64,000 nt of DNA from positions 208,673 to 272,672 of the forward strand of contig NMRB01000641.1 of the NCBI GenBank assembly GCA_002633025.1. Reading direction: 5' to 3'. Positions 15,401 through 27,400 of the stretch are shown one piece after another. Source of the DNA: Notospermus geniculatus. Lineage: Eukaryota > Nemertea > Pilidiophora > Heteronemertea > Lineidae. Positions within the stretch are counted from its first letter, which is position 1. Each line of letters opens with the position of its first letter. The notes under the pieces were generated by a model, which saw nothing but the letters and a program-made list of their open reading frames with translations, made no database searches and had not been told where the DNA came from. Made by a program: the position numbers and the translations under genes.

Positions 15401-18400
15401 AGAAATTTTCGAGGTTATTAGTACATAGTGTATTGAGACGCCTTCTGATTGGCCATATTGAATCACAAGATCTCATCAGTGATTCAGTAAAATGGCCGCC
15501 ATCCTTTTCATCACTTGAGAAGTTCGACGCGTTGTGATACCATTATTAACCTGTCATCAGGTAAGGCGCCATACTTCAACTCATTCTTTTATGTGTAGCA
15601 ACAGTTTCAATGCCTAATTGATAACCAAGTTCATGTAGATTCATACCAACTGGTTGAGCAGTCCTGATCGGTGTGTAGGTACTCGCGAGCACTGAGGTAG
15701 GCATGCGGTGTACATGTACATCGATCGTGTGTGCATGTATGAAATAGGTTACCCTGTGGGCTTACTCGAAAATGCGGAATCTCTATTCCGCGGAATGGCG
15801 GAATTAACCTCGTTCTCAGGCAATACGTGAATAAATATAGCTACAAAATACACAGCACTTATCCAGTGTTGTCCTGGATACGAGGTTGAAAACTGGTGTC
15901 TCAGGGAGCATCCATTATCCTCTGTGTACCGTCGTTGCTAAGGTGAATCGGCTGGCGTAGCCTAGCACAGCGTCAACCATTGTCAACACCATTGGTGATG
16001 ACGTCAAAACGTCGTGCCGTGAAGTTTTGGCGACGTCGTCAGTCAGATTGAGGTCGGATTGCATTATTCTACATAGGCCGTATGGATTATTCGCTTTGTT
16101 TACCCCGGTTTTCAAACCAATCATCCAGCTGCTATCCATCAAGAACTAAGAGAGGTAGGTGATTGTTAAATTTTCATGCGTCAGTGGTTTGTACGCCAAA
16201 CCGAAACTTTGAATGGAGAAGAAAATGCGGCCATCAGACGGCTGACGGTTGCTAGGCCTTTTGGCCCTAGATCAGTTTAAACTAGGTCATCGTCATCGAG
16301 ATTTCTGGGAAGCACATGCATGCCAGTAGCCGTTTCTATGACTTCATCACTTGTTTTGACCGACGGAGGTGATTTTTTTAATGGCTTTCAACGAAGGATT
16401 GCCGAAGGATCGCACAATTTTGCTGTTTTTGGTTTTTCGCGAAGCCTTTCGTTCATCAGTAGGCCTATTTCAAATCGTTACCAACATGAAAATCAGGCGA
16501 TATGAAAAACATTCGCCCTTCCGGTCGCCGTGTATGGCGATGCACGTGGCTGAGAATGGCGAATTAGGCCTAGGCCTACGCTCCATTCTTCACTCGTCCC
16601 CACGCACCTTTCATGCTTTGGTGACAGAGCGAGGAAACCAGTGAAGTTTCATTTCCCCTACTCGAACCACACCGCCTTTCAATTTAGGGTTAATTGCCCT
16701 GTTGAAATAGCGAAGAACATCGCGAAAAATGCTGCCGATTGGCAAAATCCTTCGTTAACCTATGAAAAGACACTGGCTTCCGTGTTGACAGTCAAAACGG
16801 CAAATTGCGCATGCGCGAATTATCCATGGCAATTACCTAATTACAAAGTTAAACCTCATCTAGGCACAGTTTGATCACACCTTTTTTAAGTGTCCGGAGA
16901 CCATGGTATTTTTTCAGTGAAAGGTGGCCCAAATACAAGTTTTTGGTATGGCCAACGGCTAGGCAGGCAGGGATACCGAAAGCAGTCAAACTGGACATGT
17001 GCAGGAGGTTGGTTTTCGGCCAATGATTCTCTTTTATATCATAATATATGAACGGATATTTCGATGACGTTTTTTTTCAAAATGGTAGCCAGCACAGGCG
17101 CCGTAGCATGTTCTTCTAGTACGGATGTATAGATTTTGGGACAATCTAAAAAACAACGGGAATAATGCATGCTCCCATTCCGTCTGTTCCGCGGAATGTT
17201 CATTCCGTTCCGCATTATCGAGTAAGCCACCCTGTGCAGCTTATGCCTGATTCCTCTGGCCATCGATGGTGGCGCTGACTGATAATTCACAATGCCCCAA
17301 GGCTTCGAACCCTTATTGCCGTCCCGGATTGCCGTTCAGGCTTGCATGTATGAAGAACACTCAAGAACAAACTAGCTTTGTATCACATAGAAGTCTATGC
17401 TTAAAAATGTGACAAATTAGTCCTGGATAAACACCATCGTTTTGCTAAGTAGCTGAAATTCTATCTGATTGAATTTTAGCAAACAAGTTAATAATGAACC
17501 AGGAACTGGAATGTTTGGGATCCAAATTGACTAATGCGAAGGCTGTTTCCTGCACTCCTTCCCCTTCACACAAATATTGGAATTCAAGACTTGGCTAAGT
17601 ACCCGGCTAGTCCATGTTCCAGTCAATATTGACTGTCATGGGGATTACGTCTTAGGCGCAAGCTTGTATTATGAAGAACAAATCACAAGACTCCACTAAG
17701 AAGGGTCTAAAATCATCCCTTGGGGTCCTTGGGACGAACACTCGACAGGCATGAGATTAAAAACGCCATTGAAAATTCACAACATTGCCAGCAAAACAAT
17801 CATCTCAATCCTTAACTCTGACTAGATTGTTGTCAAATTAATCCATGGTGCGATTTAGCAGTGGGAGGTTTCCTGGGACAGTATACCAGAGGGTTATCGA
17901 TCAGGTCCTTGACTTAATGTGTTCCAGATTAAGTTTGATTTGGTGATCTCTTGGGGGTGTGACAAGAAATCTGAGGCACAATCTTGGCAATCATGTCATT
18001 TTTTTCTCAAGGGTCCATACTGTTTTTGACGAGGTCAGAAGGGACACATTCCAGGGGCGCCAATACTCCTGTCTGGCCTCCAGACTTGCTCCCAGCTGGA
18101 GTTCTCCCTGAAATATTGTTAAATTGTCCAGAAAATTTCTGTTATTATGATAGGCATAATAGGCAAGGTCGATCTCTATTTGAGAGGTGCTTAGGCAACA
18201 TGTGCCACTCCCATGAATGTGCCACTCCCATATTCTCCTCTGAGAAAAACTTTTCTTCAAAATCTGTAAAATTTTTCCAAGGATCGTCAACAATTTTGTC
18301 AAATGGTAGAAACATTGACACCAAAATTTCAGCAAAAAAGTATGTGATAATGATAGCTAGATCAAACTAACGTGGATGATAATACCTAAACAGAAATAAT

Positions 18401-21400
18401 GACAAGAGGATGTGATGAGTATAATGATACCAATTATGTGGCACTCATTAACCTCGTTAATCACAGCATTTATCCCAAGTGTAAATATACAGTCTGTTGA
18501 AAACTCAGTTGCTCATGCTTTTGATACATTTAAGAATAGTAAGTTAAACCTATAGAATGTGAGTGGAAACTTGTTACGAGAGTAAATGTACATGTACATG
18601 GAAACTGCACTAGAAAGTAAAGTCTCTCTGCTTGGGCACTGTCTAGAGACCCTGGGTCGATTGGTCGGCCTCATTTGCTGCAACATGGATGACAGTTCAC
18701 TGGGAAAATCATCAAAGGCGAGGAACAGTCCACAGTTAAGCTTACACAAGGAGATACTTGCTGTGCACAGAGATTTCAGGGTATTTTTCACATTATGCAT
18801 ACCCAGACGAAATAGTTATGTAAAGATCTGTAAGTGTATAAGCATGTCATCGTGTCAAGAGACCAAATATTGACATTTGGGCAATTATCCTTGATCTCTG
18901 ATGTGACACCAACTTGTTGTAGAACGTATACTGCTTGTATCACAGATCTCGAATGTCAACAGTAAAAGTACAACCCCATTGCTAGAAATTGGAAAATTGG
19001 GAGATTACTGCAAGCTGTTGCTACATGGCTTTATCATGGCTTTATCATTCATTTCCAAGAATATAGGAAACAGGTACACACGACATGATCTTGTCATTTC
19101 TCAATATCAAGTGACAGCTAGATAAGTATTGTTAGAGTGCAGCCTGTCATGATAGTCTCTATTGTCCCATGTCCAGTGGTTATGGACCCAATTCAACGAC
19201 AGTGTAAATGCTTCTTCAGCATTCTTTGAAGGGTGGAATAGGTTAGACTGGACAACAGGACAAAATGTATGGTGTTGTGCCCACGGGCACATGGTTTGGG
19301 CAAGGATGTAGAGGGGGGTATGCCGCGTACAAGATATGTGAATGACATGCACGGTTTTCTCCGAATATCAATGGCACATTTTTTTGTGAAAGCTTTGTCA
19401 TCGACAACCCCACTGACACAGGTTATTCTTACAGCTGTAAATGACATCATACATGTACGTGGCACCTACTGTTCCTCTTGCTACTGAGGTGTCATACACT
19501 TGAGATCCTGATTCATAACTCATGTTGTAAAATAATGGTCAAACAGGTTGAAAGGGGCAGCAAAGGGCAAAAACCCTGAAGAAGTGCATGAACCTTCAAT
19601 CACTCATAAAATTTCACTTCAGAGGGCTTGTGATTCTCCAAGAGAATTTGTGACCAAGACTCGATGAGACGAAAAGGTGACATTTGGTACACCTTGTGAA
19701 GATAAGATTCACGAAATCTCACCTCTGCAGGTTAGGGCACAAGTTCAAGTGGTCCACACTATCTCATAAGTAGCCTCTCAATTACGTTTTTTTTTCTTTC
19801 ATTTCACTGACCTAAACAAACTTAAGAGGAATCTACTCATTTTAACTTAATGAATAAATGTATATCATTGAAAAGTTGTTACTGATCACCTGACAGATAA
19901 CAGTGTTGGAAATGCCAGAACAGCGTCTGCAACCTGAGAAAGGAATGTTTAGCCAATTGACAGTCTGATACCAAAGAATGCCCCATCCATTAAGAAAAGA
20001 TAAGACGTCCATGAACATTTTTTGCCCCTCGCATACTGCTCCACCCCATTGCAAGATGATGAGATGCAGGGCCAAAGTGGCCACACACATCGAATTCCTG
20101 TAAAAAACAGGAGCCACATACATGTATTTCAAAGAACTGTTTTGGGTAGCGTTGAACAAAAAGGTATCTCAAGCCACAGGATTGGTTACCGAACATTTGA
20201 CGCAACATACATTACATGTAGGTTTAACAATGAGTTGATTCCATATCATGATCAGATTAAGGTATTGCGATTGCGATGTTTCATTATATTAATCCCAAGG
20301 CTATGTTTGATAGCCTCTTATCAAGCAGAATTGGGATATATGGTGCAATCAGTTTATAACTTAAATCACACAGCAAATATCTGAAGTTCATGAGATCGTC
20401 TTGTAGCCGAAATTTATTTTTTTCTTCACAATAGGTGGAATGTTGTTGCGAGGTAACCAAACACCACGTGACTCGTGAATAACATTCTTTCTCTTTGATA
20501 TCAGCGACAAAGAAGCAAATGCTGAGTTTCTTTTATTTGTACCAATTGAAAATAAACTTGAGACCCTTCTCGTGATGTAACAGGAGTGCAGACATCTCTT
20601 TAGGCAAGTAATCAGAACTGACCAGACAATATGCTGAATATCGAATTTCAGCTGGAAGGAGAAAGCTTGGAGAAACCCAACAATGAGTCTTCAAGTCTCG
20701 GAAGTGACATAGGGTGTCTACAGCTCTTGGAACACCAAATTTAAGACCTTTTTAAGGCTTTTAAGACCAAGTATCGGCAAAATTTACGACCTATTTTCTT
20801 CTAAATGAAGCACCAAAGCAGATACCTGATGATGTCAGGCTTTCCCATTGATGTCCTCTTTTAAAGTTGGTACAGGTATTCACTTGAATGCAGGCTGGCC
20901 CAACTAACCTGTACACAAGCATTGGTAGAAAAACACCGATAACTTTTTTTTCTAAAATTGTCTCGAAGTCAAAATTAAGACCTTTTTCCAAAGACTTTTT
21001 AAGGCCTTGAAAATGGAAGTTCTAAATTAAAGACTTTTTAAGACTTGTAGATACCCTGAGTGACAGGCACTCTCTCTGAAATATACCGACGGATCTTTCG
21101 GCCAGATTTAACGAGGATTGGTTTGTGCTAATGTAAGAATTAAAAGGTGTGACAGATCCAGAAGTACCGATGTACTTTAAGTGCTGTCGAAGCAATTAAT
21201 AACTTAGAGGAACAACCCTGGCAACTTAGGGTACTTAGGGTAAACAATTATTTTTGTCAAAAGATGATAAGTGGCAGAACAATAATATTTACACTGCCCA
21301 GTTGAGACAATGTATGGAGGGCTATGATAATGTTGTGCTAATATGGGCTGATCTCAATGCAAATTACAAGACTGTTCATGCATTTGGTACCGACATGGGA

Positions 21401-24400
21401 ACTGCACAGGCCTGTTTTCACCCTATTGACGTTGGACTTGAGTTTCTTTCATTAGCACTCTCCTCAACTACTCAACAGTTTTCCTACTTAACACCTCTGC
21501 GTTGGTGCACACATGGAAGGAACTTGAAAGTTGTGTGCTCTTTGCTTTCCCTTAGCAAAACATTTACAATTTGAGGAAATGGTTGTGAAAGGGCTTCCCA
21601 CTTTGTTTCCTTTCTTCGTGACACCTTATTTCAAGGTAAAAACAACAATGGGGTAACTTTTGAATTAGGATAAAAAATCGAAGTGAGAAAATCCTTGACA
21701 TGCTTCGAATTATTTTGATTCCCAAACAAGATAAAACTTCAAATAGTTCTAAGATTAGTGCCTGGGATATTACCCAAAGACTACATAAGCAGGGCACGGG
21801 TTGATTCCAATGAATTTCCAATTGATTCCGATGAATCCCTTGGGAAGCCATTATCACGTGGCATTGATTTTAAAAGCTTTTTTATGTTCAATTACCTCAA
21901 AAATGTACGCGAAGGGGGTGATCTAACAAAACGTAAGAAGTTAACCACTTAAGTTTGAATAGAAAGACCTACGCCAAGATGACGTTTTTAATTATGACCC
22001 AATTTGTTAAGTAATTGAAGCCTGAAGGACACCGTCGTGGGACGACCGAAAATTGCTTTATTTCTGAAGGCTAATTGTCGACGATGCGCCAACGCAAGTA
22101 ATGAAAAATATCTGACCCCTGGAACGACATGCCTGGGGAATTAGATAGGAGGAATGTTGGAGTGAGTCAGCAATAGCAGTGAAGACTTCTTCCACCCACG
22201 GAAGTAAATTAGAAAGATAGTACTTCCATGTTCCACCAAATAATTTTTGTTATCAGGGATATGAACTCCTTTCTGCATCAAAATAGAATGTAGACAACCA
22301 AAGCCTGCTGCAATCATGGCAATGGTACGCCCAATACTTCATTGGGAGAGTGGACATCACTTCAAAATTCGTTTTCATTGATTACAAATATCTTTGGAAT
22401 CAAGAAAAGTCATTCAGTAGAGATGAAATCGAGATGAAAACTTTCTCAACCTTTGAAATTTCTTAGAGAATTTTTGGAGTATGGATGGCAGAAGTAGCTT
22501 CTCATGATGAAACGGGATAACGAAGATATAAATGGGAATGGTAAATTTTGATGACCATGCCCCGCACAGGGGGAAGATGATCACTTCAGATTGAATTCAC
22601 TCAATAAGGGCATGATACCTCCATGATAAGGGGCAGATGATTATCTGCAACGTGATCATCTCATCCACCGACGCAATTGAATAGAACTGACTTCGTTGTT
22701 GCGAAATCGTCTATTCACCTGACAAGTTAAATCAGTTTACAGCCAGACAATCACCTCAAACGATAGACAAACACTGGACCACCCTTGTCTGAGAGGGACA
22801 AGAGACACGGCGTATGGGTGCCCTGCATCACGCCACAGGTGGTCAAATGCCGCCGGGAGAAATACTAAAAGTAGAGTTCACTTTCTGAATTGATTGTGAC
22901 AACCCCCTCTTCTCATTTGGCGGCCATTTCTCATTAACGATCGAGATTTATTGTCCAATTTCTTCATGCTCATGTTTGACCAGGCAGGATTCACAAAAAA
23001 ATAATGACACGGCGGCATTTTTGAGTTACGGAATTATTTGAAAACGCGGACTGTTTAGATGTTAAACAATACTCTTCCTTTCTAAAAAAAGACCTTCTTA
23101 CCCAATGTCGAGACTACTTTTTGTCAATTTGATCAGAACATTTTAGGGTCAGTGGGTGTTTCATAGAAATTCAACTGAGCAGGAATATGTTCAACGAGAA
23201 TTTTCTATCCGCCCATTGCTTTCATAATTTTGCACCCCGAGCCATTTCATGAACCATTAGAGGCAATCTCGAAAGATCATGTTCGAAGATGTACAAATGT
23301 AATATTTAAATGGATGACAACGTTTTCCAGGATGGTAAACATTTGAGTAACATTCTTCTTGTTGGACAAAGCATGTAATTATGACCCTTCATATTGAAAG
23401 GAAGGTCATGTCCGAATTCGTAATATTTAAATGAATCCCTAATCACGTAAATGTTTGACAACTTTTTCAGAATGTGCATCGTGAGTAACATGCAGAGATA
23501 ACGTTATTCTTATGGTATAAGGATAATTTTGAAACGTTTTACCATTAGGCTATCATACAAACTGACCGAATTCGGAAGCAGAAGCTTTTGTTTTAGATAC
23601 AGAAATTGCACAATTTAGTATAAATCTTGGAATTTTATACACCACGTTTGCATCAAAATCAGATGTTTGCAATTAAACGTGTACCAAAGCTGAAAAATTG
23701 GTTTAAAGGAGGAGTACCGGTATCTGAAGTTAACGTTGTTATAATAATTTTAGCAAATTTTAGAGTACGTTTACACAGATTGTTGGGTGCCATAGTTTCA
23801 CAATTTGCTGTGATGTTACGGACACAAGTAGACTGAACCGTTTCTACCAGGGAGAGAACGCATATAGAATGTTTTTTCCAAGGACAAACGACTGAATATA
23901 GGCCTATGATCAAACATCATTTGACCCGGGTAAAATTGGCAGTGGCCAGTATAAACCGTGGAGGCATTATAACAACGTTGGAATACCACAGTAATGATAT
24001 TTTAGTCAGAATCATGTATCAAATCGTTAGCGTAAATTTGCACCAGGAATTATCAGGCACAAGGGGTCATGGCATGAGTCAAAACAACTGATAGTTAACT
24101 ACCTTAATTAGTTAACCTTTTCCCGAGTAATTTGCCGATCCTGCCTTTAGGGAAAGTGTCTGTACGCACTCATTATTTTCCTGTGTAGAACAATGCACAG
24201 AGGGGGTTCCAGTATACCGACACAGTGCAATGAAGTGTTCTCATTCAAAGGTGTGAGGATTTTTCATAAAACTACATGTAGTCGTAACGAGATAAATGGC
24301 CTGCTCAGATGATGGCCCGTATTTTAGAATGCTCCTCAACGTAAAGGAGGAACTCTTTTACGTTGAGGAGCATTCTAAAACACGGGCCGATCTGTTTACC

Positions 24401-27400
24401 GACAACCAAAAACTACGCTATGTTCTTGTTTCCCGTAATTCAATTACGGTATCTCAAATCATATACGAAGTGGGAAACCAATTCACACTACAAAATGTAT
24501 GTATGTATGACATGAATCCCCAACTATATTACCACTGGCACACTATCAGTGCAACAATAGTTTCATTGGCCATATACATTTAGGCCTATTTCGGAAAGGT
24601 AACTCTCACTATTATTAAGATAATTCTCAAATTGCTACAGCGATTTGTACCACTGATTACGCTTGCATGCACTGCCACCCACCAAATCTATTCGAATTGC
24701 TTAGACTTTTTTTTGTGATGGCATAGATCGATTAATATCTTTAATGAAATAATTTGAGATTTAATTGAATAACTTCGAAATAATCGTCACTTATCACGCA
24801 AATCCTTGATGTGAGAATATACTTGTTGAACAAATTAATCATGAAATGGCCCAGTTATCTCCCACGTCAGATAACTACGGTTGAAACCATGGCCGGTGTA
24901 TTGATAGCTTACTAATAAGATAATACGTGAGGAATATAAGATAATCGAGGTATCAAGACAATTTGATCTACCGGTATCAGATAATCCACGGTTGTAGCTG
25001 GACAACAAGTTTAAGCCCAATTGATAGTCGCCTTGGTGTAAAGTATGGGCTAAAGCAATTATACTGTAAACATGGTAAAGACCAAGCGGTGTAAAACGAA
25101 GCAGAAAAATCCGACGACTAAAGACTATCAAGTCAAGTATAAGTTACTCATGGTGGTGGGAGTAACACCCACATGATAAAAAAGATACCAGTTAAATTTC
25201 CTGGCAGAAGCCACGGCCGGTGTGGGTAAAAGATAGTACTCTTATTTCATTTGCAACAATCACAAAAATCCTTCTTATTTTGAGTGAAAACCAAAACTCT
25301 ACAGTACAAAGGAAATTATAAAAGGAAATTACGCAATTACCAAAGGCATTATAATGTCAATGGCAGAATTACATGTAATTCCATTACTATATTCAGTTTT
25401 GCTTTCTGAAACCAACCAAGGTCTTCACACAAGAAAAGAAGGATTTTAATGAGAGTAAATAGAAAAAAAGTGTCCTACCTTGTGTCCAGTTGAGTTGACT
25501 ACCATTCTGTTCGCCCAGGACCACGATGTAACCATTCTTCGGCGGCTTGGTCACCTTGTACTGCAGGTCACTGGCTGGAGTATCACGGTCGGCCACTTTC
25601 AGGGACTTGTCATTGATGACAACGCCATACAACCCATCATCATCAAGAGCGAGATTTTCAGCACCAGTGTTCGATTCGATGGTTGGCATCCCATTGTCGA
25701 TCGCGATGATCTCAATCTTCATGGTCTGAGGGGAGCTGGTTGTGGACTGAGTGTTCGGGTAGACGTAGAAGTCATTGTGGGTACCATCGGTTAGGAGGAA
25801 CGTGAACGAGTCCTTGGTGGATTCAGAGCCATCGTGTTGGTAGGAGAGGCGGTTGTTGTTCAGATCTGACATGGTGAAAGTGACAACGGGGCCATTGTGA
25901 CTTTCCAACTTCAGCTGACCTTTTGTAGGTGACTTCGTGATCCTAAAAACAACATTCTGCGCAGAGGTATCTTGGTCAACGGCTTTCAGCTCGAAGGGTG
26001 TGATAAGCCTGGAGCCACCTTCCTTGACTTTCAATGGTTCCATCATCAGAACGGGCTTCTTGTTGTCAACATCAGTGAGAGAGATACGGAAAGTTTGGAA
26101 GACGGAGTTGAAACCATCAGAGACTTCAAATTCGAAGTTGTCCATCTTGACCTCATCATCACTTGTGTGGACGTACTTGATCTTGTTACCAGCAAGGTCT
26201 AGTTGAGTAAAGGTAGTGATAGGAACGCCAGGGTTGTCCGTGCTTTCCAAGTGTCCTCTGGATGGGGCTTTAGTCAGAGTGAAGCGAAGGTTCTCATCTG
26301 GTGTGTTCAGGTCAGATGTACTCATGATATCAGTGGTCAAAGTAACGCTTCCTCCTTCTGGCAGTTCAACTCCCTGGTTCAGGACCTCTGGGTATATGAG
26401 ATCAAGTCCTTCCAAACTAATGTAGAAGTACCTATCGATCAATGGGTTAGTACCATCAGTGACGTCAAACTTGATGAGATCCCTGTAGCCACCCTTGCCT
26501 TTATCCAAGTATCTGATGCGACCAGTATCAATGTCCAACTGAGTGAAGTTCTGTCCCTTGGTTAGATTTCTGACAGCGTTACCTTTCACCATCTGCAGTA
26601 CACCGAATTTTGGTTCACGTTTGACGATGAATTCAAGGGATGGATCGTATGAATCCAGATCTGTTGCCTTCAGATTAGCATTCGACGTTATGACCTTAGC
26701 TTCATTGCGTTTCACCTCTAAACCATTGTTGATGGTCAGCCTTGGTGTTTCATCATCGACTGGGATGATAATGATCACGACGGTCTTCTCAGAGCTGTAC
26801 TTTCCATCGGTGACGCGAACCCTGAAGGAGTCACGGGTCGTCTCAGAGTCATCATGCTCGTAGACAATATTAGTATTGGAGGATGAAGCGATGTCGTCAA
26901 GGGTGAACGTAGTGACTTGTTTGCCCCCTGACGGTGTCTGCCTGATGATGTCTCCGTGTTTAGGTCGTTCAATGATCTCAAAGAGGAGGTCATCAGTTGG
27001 CACATCCTTGTCGTCAGCGTTGAGGATTGGCGTGTCGATCCTCAAGTTCATTCCTTCCATGACAATAAACTCACGAGCGGCAATCTCTGGGGTTTCGTCA
27101 TTAATTGGTTGGATGCGGATGGGAAAGATGAACTTTGGAGACTGGTTGATACCATCTGTACATTGGAAGGTGAAACGATCTTCAATTGGTTCAATTCCCT
27201 GGTGGATACTCTGGTGATAGTTGATGTTTCCATTGGCAATGTCCGTCGCTGTGAAGGAACTGATCCACATTCCTCTTCTTGACTTCTCAGAACCTGGAGC
27301 TGGTGTCGTTGTCTCCAAGTAACCCAACTCTGGCTGAACCACGATAGTACAGAGCAGACTCTCCTGTGGTGTGTCCACATCGACAATATCAATGAAGTCC

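Larger units (their letters stand above)
12671..25478. other. FREM2 intron 1, a 12.8-kb transposon-rich intron
   Basis: No open frame here resembles a known protein or has credible splice partners. It contains a 36-base palindrome (14583-14618), a 1.47-kb element with target duplication (15759-17228), a 349-base MITE (20710-21058) and a near-perfect hairpin (24314-24388), each listed separately. A short GA run lies at about 14738-14753, and a 17-base motif (ATGTGCCACTCCCAT plus two) is repeated twice near 18198-18231. Confidence 0.5.

Noticed and set aside
17984-18370. 128-codon open frame on the plus strand
   Set aside because: No recognisable motif, an equally long frame on the opposite strand, and it lies inside a transposon-rich intron.
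21254-21574. Frame with '[13 protein letters not shown]', vaguely like a retroelement endonuclease phrase
   Set aside because: One phrase only; no reverse transcriptase or nuclease motifs around it.
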